From contig NZ_BAGZ01000005.1 of NCBI RefSeq assembly GCF_000298175.1, forward strand, positions 310,001 through 374,000: a DNA stretch of 64,000 bases, written 5' to 3'. The translations under genes and the position numbers were made by a program. Origin of the DNA: Austwickia chelonae NBRC 105200 (GTDB taxonomy: Bacteria; Actinomycetota; Actinomycetes; Actinomycetales; Dermatophilaceae). This document shows positions 20,912-30,814 of this stretch, piece by piece; positions within the stretch are counted from its first letter, which is position 1, and the number at the start of each line of letters is the position of its first letter. The notes under the pieces are model-generated. The model saw only the letters and a program-made list of their open reading frames with translations, made no database searches and had not been told where the DNA came from.

Positions 20912-20936
20912 GCGGTTCCCGGATATCGGGAACCGC
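20912..20936 (-). terminator. intrinsic terminator after rpsO
   Basis: A perfect 10-bp stem (GCGGTTCCCG, 5-nt loop) starts 16 bases after the rpsO stop and is followed on the minus strand by TCTTTCGCATATTTT, giving a U-rich tract. Partial read-through to pnp is likely. Confidence 0.85.
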
Positions 20937-20952
20937 CCATCACATCAAAAGG

Positions 20953-21222
20953 TCATCGACGCAGGCCGAGACGCTTGATCAGCGAACGGTAACGCTCGAT
21001 GTCCGTCGCTTCCAGGTAGCGGAGCATCCGCTTGCGGCGTCCGACCAGGAGGAGCAGGCCACGACGGCTGTGGTGGTCGTGCTTGTGCTCACGGGCGTGC
21101 TCGGTGAGGTCCTTGATCCGCTGCGTAAGCAGCGCGACCTGGACCTCGGGAGAGCCGGTGTCGCCCTCATGGGTGGCGTACTCGGCCATGATCTTCTGCT
21201 TCGTTGCTGCATCCAACGGCAT
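20953..21222 (-). CDS. rpsO: 30S ribosomal protein S15
   Basis: An 89-residue small-subunit protein that binds 16S rRNA helices early in assembly and helps form an intersubunit bridge. The sequence has the family signature ([44 protein letters not shown] at the end) and the exact usual length. The ATG at 21222 is chosen because AAGGAG precedes it and homologues start there; the reading frame is open further upstream without homology. pnp follows after a terminator and a leader hairpin. Confidence 0.98.
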   Translation of the reverse strand: MPLDAATKQKIMAEYATHEGDTGSPEVQVALLTQRIKDLTEHAREHKHDHHSRRGLLLLVGRRKRMLRYLEATDIERYRSLIKRLGLRR

Positions 21223-21385
21223 GGTGACGACTCCTTGACTCATTGCGCGGTGCCTGACAGCGGTTCCCGTCAGGCGCTCTCTGTCCGCGGCCGATCCACG
21301 GCAAGGGACAATCCTAGCAATGTCTCTTCGTCCGTCCCAATTCACGAGGCCGCCCGGGGGCAGGACACCAGGCCCTCTGCCCCTC

Positions 21386-21808
21386 TCAGCCCAGTCCGGG
21401 GAACCAGATCTCGATCTCCCGCGCGGCGGACTCGGGTGAGTCCGAACCGTGCACGATGTTGAGAACCGGCCCTTCGCCCCAGTCCCGGCCCAGGTCGCCT
21501 CGGATGGTGCCGGGAAGAGCCGCGGTCGGGTCGGTCTGACCGGCCAGGGAACGGAAACCCTGGATACACCGTGACCCTTCGATGACCACCGCGGTCATCG
21601 GCCCGGAAGCCATGAAGTCGAGCAGCTCCTCGTAGAAGGACTTCCCCTGATGTTCCGCATAGTGCTCCGCGAGGGTTTCCCGGTCCGCAGTGACGATCTG
21701 CAAGGCGACCAGGCGGTACCCCTTGGCCTCGACCCGGCGGAGGACCTCGCCGGTGAGCCCTCGGGCAAAGGCATCGGGCTTGACAAGGATCAATGAACGT
21801 TCAGCCAT
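21386..21808 (-). CDS. ndk: nucleoside diphosphate kinase
   Basis: A 140-residue cytosolic enzyme that transfers the gamma-phosphate of ATP to other nucleoside diphosphates. The active-site His is in [16 protein letters not shown], and the N-terminus ([20 protein letters not shown]) and [14 protein letters not shown] are characteristic. The length is a little above the usual 136. It is the last gene of the ileS-GNAT-folC-DUF4233-ndk series on the minus strand, 46 bases after the DUF4233 gene. Confidence 0.98.
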   Translation of the reverse strand: MAERSLILVKPDAFARGLTGEVLRRVEAKGYRLVALQIVTADRETLAEHYAEHQGKSFYEELLDFMASGPMTAVVIEGSRCIQGFRSLAGQTDPTAALPGTIRGDLGRDWGEGPVLNIVHGSDSPESAAREIEIWFPGLG

Positions 21809-21854
21809 GCATCCACCCTAGTCAGCCGAACAGGCCACGTGACATCTCGTCGGC

Positions 21855-22247
21855 TCAGGTCTGAGCCTGACGCTGAAGGTAGGACTCCGTGAGATCGTCC
21901 ATCCGAGCACCCTGGACCAGGGCCACCCACCACAACGCACCGAAGACCAATGCAGCCACCACCATCATGGGCAGGACCACCCCGCACAGCAGGGTCGCCA
22001 CCTGCAGGGCCCACCCCAGGGTCACCCCGTACGGTCGTCGCAGCAGACCTGCTGCGACGAGCAAGGCCACCGCCAGTCCAGTCCCGGCCCACAGATAGAC
22101 CCCTGCGCCGCCCTGGCCGGAAGCATCGGCCAGAGCTCGGGCACCCACCGCGCCGAAGAGCACCACCGGGGCCTGTGTTCCCAGGACCACGGCACCCAGA
22201 CGCCGGGTCATCTTCCGCTGTGTCCCGAAGAAGGCAGGACGGTTCAC
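21855..22247 (-). CDS. DUF4233-type small membrane protein
   Basis: A 130-residue protein with four predicted membrane helices (TQAPVVLFGAVGARALAD, YLWAGTGLAVALLVAAGLL, LGWALQVATLLCGVVLPM, VVAALVFGALWWVALVQG) and a short cytosolic tail. Its place between folC and ndk is where DUF4233 genes sit in actinobacteria, which supports the family call. Its start overlaps the folC stop by four bases (ATGA), so the two are translationally coupled. The function is unknown. Confidence 0.85.
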   Translation of the reverse strand: MNRPAFFGTQRKMTRRLGAVVLGTQAPVVLFGAVGARALADASGQGGAGVYLWAGTGLAVALLVAAGLLRRPYGVTLGWALQVATLLCGVVLPMMVVAALVFGALWWVALVQGARMDDLTESYLQRQAQT

Positions 22248-23656
22248 GTCGACTCACCGAACCCCAAGAGCATCCGGACCTCCGCGGCTGTCGTCACCGA
22301 CCCGGTCGCCACCACCCCGCCCGCTGCTCCACCCGATTCAGCTGCCGCGTCGGCGAGCCCGGCTGCCATGTCCAGGGCATTGGGCAGATCTCGTACGACA
22401 GTGACCCGATGCTCACCGAAAAGATCGACGGCGATCTCGCCAAGGCGTTCCGGATGCATCGCTCGGGGTGATGTCGTCCGGGTGACGACGATCTCGTCCA
22501 GCACCGGTTCCAGCTCCGCGAGGATTCCCTCGGCGTCCTTGTCCTCCAGGATCGCCAGGACACCGATCGTCCGAGCGAAGCCGAAACTCTCCTCCAGGCT
22601 CTGCCGCAGAGTGGCTGCGCCGTGCGGATTGTGCGCTGCGTCCACGATCACCGTGGGCGAGCGACGGACGATCTCCACACGCCCGGGGGTGGTGAACCGG
22701 GAGAATGCGGCCTCGACGATCTCCCGTTCCAGACGTTGTTCCCCTCCCCCGACAAAAGCTTCCACGGCAGCAAGGGCCAACAGGGCGTTATGGGCCTGGT
22801 GGGCACCGTGCAACGGCAGGAAGAGGTCGTCGTAGTCGCCGGCGAGACCCCGCAACGAGACCAGCTGGCCCCCGATGGCCACCTGCCGGGCCATCACGCC
22901 GATGTCATGTCCCTCGAAGACAGGTCGCGCCTCGACCTGACGGCACCGTTCGAGAAGCACCTCGGCAACGTCGACTTCCTGGATCGCGCTGATCATGATC
23001 GACCCCGGTTTGACGATCCCAGCTTTCTCAGCAGCGATGGCGCCTCTGGTGGAGCCCAGGAGTCGCTGGTGGTCGAGACCGATCGGGGTGATCACGTTCA
23101 CGGCACCATCAGCGACATTCGTGGCATCCCACTCCCCACCGAGCCCGACCTCCACTACGGCGACGTCCACCGGGGTGTCGGCGAAAGCCGAGAAGGCCAG
23201 ACCCACCAGTGTCTGGAAGTAGTTCATCCGCGGGACGCCCTGCTCCGCGAAGCGTGCATCGACCATCTCGATGAAAGGCAGGACGTCGTCGTAGGCCGCG
23301 ACGAAACGTTCCCGACTGATCGGCTCCCCGTCGAGGACGATACGTTCGCGCATGTCATGCAGATGAGGTGAGGTGAATCGCCCAGTACGCAGACCCAGTT
23401 CACGCAGCAGGGTCTCCACCATGCGAGTGGTGGAGGTCTTGCCATTGGTGCCGGTCAGGTGGATCACCGGAGAAGATCGGTGCGGATCTCCCAGAAGCTC
23501 GGTGAGTGCACGGATCTGGTCGAGGGACGGTTCGACCTCGTTCTCCGGCGCCCGCTGCAGAATGGCTTCCTCGACCTCACGCATCCGTTTGCGGATCTCC
23601 AGATCCGCCGCGGCACGACGGGCTGCTTCCCTGGCCGCTCGGGTCTCACTGCTCAC
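22244..23656 (-). CDS. folC: bifunctional folylpolyglutamate / dihydrofolate synthase
   Basis: A 470-residue Mur-ligase-family enzyme that makes dihydrofolate from dihydropteroate and glutamate and adds further glutamates to folates, using ATP. The P-loop is HLTGTNGKTSTTRMV near residue 67; TSPHLHDMRERI, VEVGLGGEWDATN and GLDHQRLLG are typical. The C-terminal domain includes VIVDAAHNPHGA. The ATG overlaps the stop of the acetyltransferase gene by four bases, and its own stop overlaps the DUF4233 gene, so it sits in the middle of a coupled operon that begins with ileS. Confidence 0.97.
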   Translation of the reverse strand: MSSETRAAREAARRAAADLEIRKRMREVEEAILQRAPENEVEPSLDQIRALTELLGDPHRSSPVIHLTGTNGKTSTTRMVETLLRELGLRTGRFTSPHLHDMRERIVLDGEPISRERFVAAYDDVLPFIEMVDARFAEQGVPRMNYFQTLVGLAFSAFADTPVDVAVVEVGLGGEWDATNVADGAVNVITPIGLDHQRLLGSTRGAIAAEKAGIVKPGSIMISAIQEVDVAEVLLERCRQVEARPVFEGHDIGVMARQVAIGGQLVSLRGLAGDYDDLFLPLHGAHQAHNALLALAAVEAFVGGGEQRLEREIVEAAFSRFTTPGRVEIVRRSPTVIVDAAHNPHGAATLRQSLEESFGFARTIGVLAILEDKDAEGILAELEPVLDEIVVTRTTSPRAMHPERLGEIAVDLFGEHRVTVVRDLPNALDMAAGLADAAAESGGAAGGVVATGSVTTAAEVRMLLGFGEST

Positions 23657-24192
23657 GAGTGGTCCTTCCTCTCCGCATGGGGCCTTCCCATCCAGACCAA
23701 CTCGGGCATGCCGACCTGTTCTTCACGGGACAGTTCAACGAAACCATGTCTGGTACAGAATGCGGCCGCATTGCGGTTACCGTCCGTATAGGAGATCCGC
23801 AGGGGCAGACCCGAACCGGTAGCGCGTTCTTCGGCAGCTGAAAGCAGAGCCCCCGCGATACCGCGTCCGCGCATCTCCGGGTGAACGTACAGCTTCCACA
23901 ACACCTGGGCGCCGGCATGCGGTCCGTAGGAACACATCCCGACAACCTTGTCGTCCAAGCAGGCCACGAAGGCCCGGCCTGAGCGGATGATGGGGACCAG
24001 CGCGTCCTTCGTCCACCATTTCGCAAGCAGCAGTTGGACAAGTTCGGGTTCGATGATGCCCCGGTAGGTGGCGGGGAAGGCGAGCAGCCCCAGTTCCCTG
24101 ATGGACTCGAGGTCGTCACCTCGGGCTTCCCGGACGGACACGGCCGGGGCCTCGGGGGCACCGGCCGTTCCGGATCCGTAGACGTCGGTCAC
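23653..24192 (-). CDS. GNAT-family N-acetyltransferase
   Basis: A 179-residue acyl-CoA-dependent acetyltransferase. The acetyl-CoA-binding motif is [17 protein letters not shown] near residues 115-132, followed by [18 protein letters not shown], the typical last strands of the fold. The substrate cannot be read from the sequence; small-molecule amines or protein termini are both possible. It overlaps ileS upstream and folC downstream by four bases each, so it is translated from the ileS transcript and falls under the T-box. Confidence 0.92.
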   Translation of the reverse strand: MTDVYGSGTAGAPEAPAVSVREARGDDLESIRELGLLAFPATYRGIIEPELVQLLLAKWWTKDALVPIIRSGRAFVACLDDKVVGMCSYGPHAGAQVLWKLYVHPEMRGRGIAGALLSAAEERATGSGLPLRISYTDGNRNAAAFCTRHGFVELSREEQVGMPELVWMGRPHAERKDHS

Positions 24193-27100
24193 AGCTTCAT
24201 CACCAGGATCGTGACAATGCGTCCGTCACCGAGCTCGACGTCGACACCCTTGCCCTGGGGAAGAGCTCCGACCGGACCGAAGCCGATCTGTCGGGCCAAG
24301 GTCTCGGCTTCGATGAACTTCTGGTGATCCATGACGACGCCGCGCAGGTCGTCGTCACCGCAGACGGTCAGAGAGATCGCGTCACTGTAGTCGAGTCCCA
24401 GGTCACGTCGCTGGGCATTGACCGCTCGGGCCACGTCAGCGGCCAGACCTTCACGGGACAGTTCCTCGGTCACCGAGGTGTCCAGGACGACGAATCCGGA
24501 GCCCGGCAGCATCCCGACCGCGCCGGAACCGGCGTGACTCTCGTCGACCACGGTGTCGAGGGTGTACTCCCCTTCCTGGAGGATGAGACCGCCTGCAGTG
24601 ACGGTTCCGTCCTCACCGATGGCCCAGTCACCGCTCTTGCTGGCCTTGATCGCAGCCTGGACCTGTCGACCCAGTCGAGGACCTGCAGCCCGGGCGTTGA
24701 CCGTGAGTCGCTGACTGATCCCGAAGTCGGACTCGCTCGCGATGTCGATGTCCTGCAGGAGGATCTGTTTGACATTGGCTTCGTCCGCGAGGAGATCGAC
24801 GAAACCGCCGAGCCCCTCCGCGCAATCGGTGACCACGGTCAACGTGGCAAGAGGCAGCCGCGTCCGCAATCCTGCTGCTTTACGCAGGCTGGAGGCGACC
24901 GAAGCGACCGAACGGGCCTGCTCCATCCGGACGACCAGGTCGTGGTCCTGGGGCAGGTCCTCGGCGACGGGCCAGTCGGTCAGGTGGACGGAGCGGCCGC
25001 CGGTCAGCCCTCGCCAGATCTCCTCGGTGGTCATCGGGAGCAGCGGCGCAGCGATCCGGCAGAGCACCTCGAGCGTGGTGTAGAGGGTGTCCATCGCCTG
25101 GCGTGCCTGCTCGGCGGACTCGCCCCGGGTGTCCCAGAACCGGTCGCGGCTGCGACGTACGTACCAGTTGGTCAGGACATCGAGGAAGGAACGGATGGTC
25201 TCGCAGGCGCCGGCGATGTCATAGGTGTCCAGCTGCCGGGTGACCTCTTCGACGACCTCACGGAGCTTGGCCAGCAGGTACCGGTCGAGCACGTGGGTGG
25301 ATCCGGTGGACCACCGGGCGTCGTAACCGGTGGACCCGCTGCCGTCGGCCGACTCGACATAGGCGTTCGCGTACGTCGAGAAGAAGTACCAGGTCGACCA
25401 GAGCGGCAGCATCGCCTGCCGGACGCCCTCACGGATGCCCTGTTCGGTGACGATCAGGTTGCCGCCGCGCAGGATGGGCGAGGACATGAGGAACCAGCGC
25501 ATCGCGTCGGCGCCGTCGCGGTCGAAGACCTCGGACACATCGGGGTAGTTGCGCAGCGACTTGGACATCTTCTGCCCGTCGTTGCCGAGCACGATGCCGT
25601 GGGACAGGCAGGTGTTGAACGCAGGTCGGCCGAAGAGCGCCGCAGCCATGATGTGCATGGTGTAGAACCAGCCGCGGGTCTGCCCGATGTACTCGACGAT
25701 GAAGTCGCCCGGGAAGTGGTGCTCGAACCAGTCCTTGTTCTCGAACGGGTAGTGCACCTGCGCGAAGCTCATCGACCCGGACTCGAACCAGCAGTCCAGC
25801 ACGTCGGTGACCCGACGCATCGTGGACCTGCCGGTCGGGTCGTCCGGGTTGGGCCGGGTCAGCTCGTCGATGAACGGACGGTGCAGGTCGGTGATCTCCA
25901 CACCGAAGTCGCGCTGCAGCTCCTCGAAGGATCCGTAGACGTCGGTACGGGGGTAGGCCGGGTCGTCGCTCTTCCACACCGGGATCGGGCTGCCCCAGAA
26001 ACGGTTCCGGGAGATCGACCAGTCGCGGGTGTTCTCCAGCCACCTGCCGAACTGGCCGTCCTTGATGTGCTCGGGCACCCAGGCGATCTCCTGGTTGAGC
26101 TCGAGCATCCGCTCCCGGATCTTCGTGGTGGACACGAACCAGCTGCTCACGCCCTTGTAGATCAGTGGCTGGCGGCAGCGCCAGCAGTGCGGGTAGGAGT
26201 GCGTGTAGGTCTCGCGGCGCACCAGGACCGTTCCCGGGGAGACGGCACCGAGGGTACGGCGGGCGTCGTCCTCGGCGTGCTCGGCCGACAGGCCTACGGC
26301 TGTCGCACCGTCCGCGTCGTACCGGGTGCGCGCCTTGAGATGGTCGAGGATCTGGGCGTTGGCGTCGAAGACGAGCTGGCCCCTGTAGTCGTCGACCGGC
26401 GCGGTGAATCTGCCGTCGATCCCGACCGGCATGACCGCTTCGATGCCCTCACGGTCGCAGACGATCTTGTCGTCCTCACCGAATGCCCCGGCGGAGTGCA
26501 CCAGCCCGGTGCCGTCCGTGGTCGTGACGAACTCGGCCTCGACCAGACGGAAGGCGTTCTCGTGACCCAGGTAGTAGTCGAAGGGCGGGGTGTACGTGTA
26601 ACCGGCCAGGTCGGCGCCCTTGTGCCGGGCCACGATGCGCTCGGTGACATCGGCCTTCGCGTCGCCGCACAGCTCGCGGGCGTACGCCTGGGCGCGCTCG
26701 GCGACCAGCAGGTAGCGCTCGGTGCTTCCCGTGGGCACGTCGGATTCGACGACGACGTAGTCCAGTTCGGGGCCGACCATGATCGCCAGGTTGCTCGGGA
26801 GGGTCCACGGGGTCGTGGTCCAGACGACGGCGAGCGCACCTGTCAGGCCCAGCGGGTCTGCTGCTGCGCCGTCCGCGCCTGCTTTCGGGCCCATGCGCAG
26901 TCCCACGGTCACCGACGGGTCCTGTCGGTCCTGGTAGACGTCGTCGTCCATGCGCAGCTCGTGGTTGGACAGCGGGGTCTCGTCGTTCCAGCAGTAGGGC
27001 AGCACGCGGAAGCCCTCGTAGGCGAGTCCGTCGTCGTGCAGTTTCTTGAACGCCCACATGACCGACTCCATGAAGCTGGGGTCCAGGGTCTTGTAGTCGT

Positions 27101-27581
27101 TCTCGAAATCGACCCAGCGGGCCTGACGGGTGACATAGGTGCGCCACTCGTCGGTGTATTTGAAGACAGACTCGCGGCACTTGGCGTTGAAGGCCTCGAC
27201 ACCAAGTTCGCGGATCTCGTCGGTGGTCTTGATGCCGAGCTGGTTCATCGCTTCCAGCTCGGCGGGCAGTCCGTGGGTGTCCCAACCGAAGCGACGCTCG
27301 ACGCGCTTGCCACGCATCGTCTGATAACGCGGGACGACGTCCTTGACGTAACCGGTCAGCAGGTGGCCGTAGTGTGGCAGGCCGTTGGCGAAGGGCGGGC
27401 CGTCGTAGAAGACGAACTCGTTGGCGCCCTCCTGCCCGGCCTCACGTTGCTCGACCGAGGCCCGGAAGGTGTCGTCGTGCTGCCAGTAGTCGAGCACGTG
27501 CTCCTCGAGCTGGGGAAAGGACGGGGACGAGGGCACGCCGAATGCGGCACCGGGCGTGCTGGTCACCTTGGGATACGTCAT
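24189..27581 (-). CDS. ileS: isoleucyl-tRNA synthetase
   Basis: An 1130-residue class Ia synthetase that charges tRNA-Ile. The HIGH-type motif is [19 protein letters not shown] near residue 65-85 and the KMSKS motif is [12 protein letters not shown] near 670. The editing (CP1) domain lies between them and includes [11 protein letters not shown] and [10 protein letters not shown]. The length and the large C-terminal region fit the eukaryote-like IleS found in many actinobacteria. The ATG at 27581 is favoured (AAGGAA before it); an in-frame start at 27626 would lie inside the regulatory leader. It is controlled by the T-box leader just upstream and overlaps the acetyltransferase gene by four bases. 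Confidence 0.97.
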   Translation of the reverse strand: MTYPKVTSTPGAAFGVPSSPSFPQLEEHVLDYWQHDDTFRASVEQREAGQEGANEFVFYDGPPFANGLPHYGHLLTGYVKDVVPRYQTMRGKRVERRFGWDTHGLPAELEAMNQLGIKTTDEIRELGVEAFNAKCRESVFKYTDEWRTYVTRQARWVDFENDYKTLDPSFMESVMWAFKKLHDDGLAYEGFRVLPYCWNDETPLSNHELRMDDDVYQDRQDPSVTVGLRMGPKAGADGAAADPLGLTGALAVVWTTTPWTLPSNLAIMVGPELDYVVVESDVPTGSTERYLLVAERAQAYARELCGDAKADVTERIVARHKGADLAGYTYTPPFDYYLGHENAFRLVEAEFVTTTDGTGLVHSAGAFGEDDKIVCDREGIEAVMPVGIDGRFTAPVDDYRGQLVFDANAQILDHLKARTRYDADGATAVGLSAEHAEDDARRTLGAVSPGTVLVRRETYTHSYPHCWRCRQPLIYKGVSSWFVSTTKIRERMLELNQEIAWVPEHIKDGQFGRWLENTRDWSISRNRFWGSPIPVWKSDDPAYPRTDVYGSFEELQRDFGVEITDLHRPFIDELTRPNPDDPTGRSTMRRVTDVLDCWFESGSMSFAQVHYPFENKDWFEHHFPGDFIVEYIGQTRGWFYTMHIMAAALFGRPAFNTCLSHGIVLGNDGQKMSKSLRNYPDVSEVFDRDGADAMRWFLMSSPILRGGNLIVTEQGIREGVRQAMLPLWSTWYFFSTYANAYVESADGSGSTGYDARWSTGSTHVLDRYLLAKLREVVEEVTRQLDTYDIAGACETIRSFLDVLTNWYVRRSRDRFWDTRGESAEQARQAMDTLYTTLEVLCRIAAPLLPMTTEEIWRGLTGGRSVHLTDWPVAEDLPQDHDLVVRMEQARSVASVASSLRKAAGLRTRLPLATLTVVTDCAEGLGGFVDLLADEANVKQILLQDIDIASESDFGISQRLTVNARAAGPRLGRQVQAAIKASKSGDWAIGEDGTVTAGGLILQEGEYTLDTVVDESHAGSGAVGMLPGSGFVVLDTSVTEELSREGLAADVARAVNAQRRDLGLDYSDAISLTVCGDDDLRGVVMDHQKFIEAETLARQIGFGPVGALPQGKGVDVELGDGRIVTILVMKL

Positions 27582-27591
27582 CGCGGTGTTC

Positions 27592-27910
27592 CTTGCTGGC
27601 TGGTCGATCTCGCGGATCGAACTCACGTCATCAACTCATGGGTCGTGCCACGAGGACGACAACGACGCCAGGCGCCGTGCCGCGGTACCACCTCGCTTGC
27701 TGTACCTTCGCCCGGCCGGGTGAAGTTCCTGGACGGAGCGGGGAAAGTCGATGCGGACGTCTCCCTGCAGTGTCCTCGCGATGTACAGCCGCTCTCGTTA
27801 CAGGCTGTGACGGGCCCACCCGTCCGGTTCTACTGAGCGAGGCCCGTAGGTACCACCGTCAGCGGCGGCACGGGCGATGCTGTTCTTCCGGAGGCTCACC
27901 GCTGATGACG
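27592..27910 (-). promoter_or_regulatory. T-box riboswitch of ileS (short stem I, Ile specifier)
   Basis: Senses uncharged tRNA-Ile and controls ileS. On the minus strand a short stem I is formed by 27899-27905 and 27859-27865 (TCAGCGG/CCGCTGA), enclosing the codon ATC at 27878-27876 as specifier. A stem-II-type AGTAGAAC S-turn segment is at 27834-27827 and a stem III hairpin (ACAGCC/GGCTGT) at 27785-27808. The conserved T-box GAGGTGGTACCGCG is at 27694-27681; its UGGU can pair with the tRNA ACCA end. CGAGG at 27695-27691 can pair with CCTCG at 27655-27651. No U-tract follows, and the ileS Shine-Dalgarno sequence is close, which fits the translational, short-stem-I class known from actinobacterial ileS. 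Confidence 0.88.
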
Positions 27911-28055
27911 GCTCAAACGCCTGTGCGCAGAATTCTACGCTACGCAGCGGAGCCGAGCCGCCTGTCTGCACCGCTGTCCACAACGCGTGGAGGCCTCCGC
28001 GTGCATGTCCTGATCCGGACGGCCGGTGATCGGCCCGACAGCGGATAGGTGCAGG

Positions 28056-29444
28056 ATGTCCCCCATGATCGCCGCCTCTCTCGCCTCGCTGCCGGGCCTC
28101 GTCTTCGATCCTGTTCTCAAAGCGACATACGGCGTCGATGCCTCGTTCGGTGCCGTCGCGCCCACAGATTTCGAGGTCGTCCGCGCGTCGGACGTCCAGG
28201 ACGTCGTGGAAGCAGTCAGATATGCGGATGCGCATCACCTGGCGCTCGTCCCTCAAGGAGCTCGCACCGCGTTGACCGATGCGGCCTCGGCCGTCGAGGG
28301 ATGCCTCGTGCTCAACACCGAAGGTCTGAACACGATCGAGGAGATCGACGAGGTCGAAGGCATCGCCGTCGTCGGAGCGGGTGTCGTCACGGGCCGTCTG
28401 CGCCAGGCCGTCGCCGAAAAAGGATTGTTCTACCCGCCGGATCCAGGTTCGGTCGACACCTGCACCTTGGGCGGGAATGTCGCCATGAACGCCGGAGGCA
28501 TGTGCTGTGTCAAGTACGGGGTGACCGCCGACTATGTGCGTGGTCTGGAAGTGGTCCTGCCGGATGGGCAGATCCTGCGCACCGGTCGACGCACCGCCAA
28601 AGGTGTGACCGGTTTGGACATGACCGGATTGTTCGTCGGTTCGGAGGGCACGCTCGGCGTCGTCACCAGGGTTGTCACCAAGTTGGTGCCGGCACCGGAC
28701 CCGGCTCTCACGGTGCTGGGGACCTTCGATTCCCTCGAAGCCGCCAGCAGGGCGATCGTTGCACTGCGATCGATCTCCTCACGACCGAGCATGTTGGAAT
28801 TCCTGGACGGCCCTTCGATCGCCACGATCCAGGCCTTGCAGGATTTCGGTTTCCCCAGAGGCTGCGCAGCTGCTCTACTGGTCCAGTCCGATCGTCCCGG
28901 GCACGCCGGTGAGGATGTCGCCGAGTATGCCCGGATCATGCGTGCTCACGACGCCACCAGTACTCAGACCGCAACCGACCTGCAGGAGAGCGAACGCCTG
29001 CTCGCAGGTCGACGCTCGCTCAACACCGCCCAGTGCGCCTATGGTCCTCATCTCATCGAGGACATGTGTGTTCCGGTGCGCCGCCTGCCCGATCTGGTGC
29101 GGGCGGGCGAACAGATCAGCCTGCGGCATGGCCTGCAGATCATGATGGCCGGTCACGGTGGCGACGGGAACCTCCACCCGGCGATCTTCTTCGATCCGTC
29201 GGACGCGGAACAGTCGGGGCGGGCTTGGCAGGCTTTCGACGACCTCATCGAAGCAGCGCTGGCGCTCGGAGGCACCTTGGCCGGAGAGCACGGCGTCGGT
29301 TCGTTGAAGGCCCCCTGGCTTCGCAGGGAGATCGGCGACCTGTCCTACGGGCTGCAGCAGCAGATGAAATCGCTCTTCGACCCGAAGGGGATCATGAATC
29401 CCGGTCGGGTCTACGAGACCCGGCCCCACCGCCGAGGGAACTGA
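28056..29444 (+). CDS. FAD-linked oxidase, GlcD / D-lactate dehydrogenase type
   Basis: A 462-residue flavoenzyme of the FAD-binding type 4 family that oxidises a 2-hydroxy acid such as glycolate or D-lactate. The FAD-binding part has LALVPQGARTALTDAAS and FYPPDPGSVDTCTLGGNVAM, then GLDMTGLFVGSEGTLGVVT; the C-terminal oxidase domain has GHGGDGNLHPAIFFD (metal/substrate histidines), GGTLAGEHGVGSLKAPWL and FDPKGIMNPGRVY. The start at 28056 is chosen for homology; weak GG-rich bases precede it and an upstream start at 28026 is possible. No Fe-S partner subunit (GlcF) is next to it. It is divergent from the ileS leader and convergent with the VanZ gene. Confidence 0.92.
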   Translation: MSPMIAASLASLPGLVFDPVLKATYGVDASFGAVAPTDFEVVRASDVQDVVEAVRYADAHHLALVPQGARTALTDAASAVEGCLVLNTEGLNTIEEIDEVEGIAVVGAGVVTGRLRQAVAEKGLFYPPDPGSVDTCTLGGNVAMNAGGMCCVKYGVTADYVRGLEVVLPDGQILRTGRRTAKGVTGLDMTGLFVGSEGTLGVVTRVVTKLVPAPDPALTVLGTFDSLEAASRAIVALRSISSRPSMLEFLDGPSIATIQALQDFGFPRGCAAALLVQSDRPGHAGEDVAEYARIMRAHDATSTQTATDLQESERLLAGRRSLNTAQCAYGPHLIEDMCVPVRRLPDLVRAGEQISLRHGLQIMMAGHGGDGNLHPAIFFDPSDAEQSGRAWQAFDDLIEAALALGGTLAGEHGVGSLKAPWLRREIGDLSYGLQQQMKSLFDPKGIMNPGRVYETRPHRRGN

Positions 29445-29488
29445 TCCGTCTGCTGTGGGGCCGGGTCATTCGATCCGAGATGCAGGTG

Positions 29489-30637
29489 TCAGTCACCGGT
29501 CACTCTCGAGACCGCAGTGCCTCGGCTCGTTCCGCCCTGCAGGAATGCCGGGATCTCACGCGAATCGACGTAGAACGCCCCGGAGAGGAGTCCGGACAGC
29601 CCTCGTGTCCTGCTCAACGGTACGGCCACGAGGGCCAGGAGAAGGACGAGCAGGGTGAGCCCGCTCATCATCGGGACCATGACTCCGAGCATCCAGAAGC
29701 CGGGAACGACCAGAGACCGGAGCAGCCGTCTCGGTACCGTGCCTCGTCCGGTGAGACCGGTCTTCGGGTCGGGCCACCGTGGTTCCAGCCAGACCATCCT
29801 CTGCCCCAGGGACGCGCCGGAGCCCTGGCAGGCCGGTATCCCCCAGACGGCGGCCCATGCGATTACGGCTCCGATGCGTCCGACCACCTCGTAGTGGCGT
29901 CCGGAGCACGACATGAAGATATGACAGAGGAAACCGCCGGCCAGCAGAGCCGCCGATACCACTGTCACCGCCAAGGTCATATCGATCACCATGCCGGTGT
30001 AGCGCCGGCGGGTGGTCACCGGCCGAGGTATCCCTCTGCTGGCGGAGAGCGCGTCGGAGGAGGGCATCCACCAGAGGAAGGCCGGCGCCAACACCGCTCC
30101 GACAGCCGCGCCCAGCGTGTTCAGGAAGAGGTCGTCGACATCACCGAGCCGGTAGGCACAGGGATAGATCCCCCACAGACCGCTGGCCTGCGTCGTCTCG
30201 ATCATGAGGCTGGCACCGAAACCGGTCAGAACGGCCGTCCTGAACGATTGGCCGGCCCATCTGCGAGCCAGCACTCCCCAGGGGAGGAAGAAGATCACGT
30301 TGAAGATCACCTGCAGGAACACCGGTTGTTTCACCGATTGGCGCCAGGACAGGCCAGCCGTCTTCTGGGCGATGTCGTCGACGAACTGGAAAGGTGTCAT
30401 CTGCAATGCCTTGGAGTGCGCACTGCACCACACGTCCGCGCGGTCCGGGAGCGGCAGGAGCGTATAGGTGACCAAGGACGCGGCATATACGGAAGCCATC
30501 GCCGCGCCGACGAGCCGACGACGTTCCCAGTCGCCGTATCGACGATGTTGCCAGATCACGATCGGCAGAAAAGCGAGGACGAAAGTGATACCCCCCACGG
30601 ATATCGCTGCCTGACCTGACCATATGGCGTTGTTCAT
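29489..30637 (-). CDS. VanZ-like membrane protein with C-terminal RDD-like domain
   Basis: A 382-residue membrane protein. The N-terminal half has VanZ-family features: a first helix, then YTLLPLPDRADVW, helices with VIFNVIFFLPWGVLARR and FGASLMIETTQASGLWG, and YRLGDVDDLFLNTLGAAVG. The C-terminal half (~205-340) resembles an RDD domain: RRYTGMVIDMTLAVTVVSA, a second helix pair and GASLGQRMVWLEPR. VanZ proteins are linked to glycopeptide (teicoplanin) tolerance but most homologues have unknown roles. It is convergent with the FAD oxidase gene and separated from the upstream CAP gene by a terminator. Confidence 0.85.
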   Translation of the reverse strand: MNNAIWSGQAAISVGGITFVLAFLPIVIWQHRRYGDWERRRLVGAAMASVYAASLVTYTLLPLPDRADVWCSAHSKALQMTPFQFVDDIAQKTAGLSWRQSVKQPVFLQVIFNVIFFLPWGVLARRWAGQSFRTAVLTGFGASLMIETTQASGLWGIYPCAYRLGDVDDLFLNTLGAAVGAVLAPAFLWWMPSSDALSASRGIPRPVTTRRRYTGMVIDMTLAVTVVSAALLAGGFLCHIFMSCSGRHYEVVGRIGAVIAWAAVWGIPACQGSGASLGQRMVWLEPRWPDPKTGLTGRGTVPRRLLRSLVVPGFWMLGVMVPMMSGLTLLVLLLALVAVPLSRTRGLSGLLSGAFYVDSREIPAFLQGGTSRGTAVSRVTGD

Positions 30638-30722
30638 AACTTCCGACTCTATGGACGGAAACTGGGAGAACGATGTCCGTCACCTGCTCGATGGCCTGAC
30701 GGGAACACGGACCGAAAACCGA

Positions 30723-30754
30723 ACGGCCGCCCGCTGTGCACGGCGGGCGGCCGT
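30723..30754 (-). terminator. intrinsic terminator of the CAP-domain gene
   Basis: A perfect 12-bp stem (ACGGCCGCCCGC, 8-nt loop) lies about 60 bases after the CAP-gene stop; on the minus strand it is followed by TCGGTTTTCGG. Confidence 0.8.
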
Positions 30755-30814
30755 CTAGGCATGTGCGGGTCGGGTCGTACGCCCCGACCGGTCACCGCTT
30801 CAGATCACGGCTGG

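Noticed and set aside
24324-27836. 1170-codon open frame on the plus strand opposite ileS
   Set aside because: It is the mirror of ileS in a high-GC genome (Val/Arg/Asp/Gly-rich), without recognisable domain.
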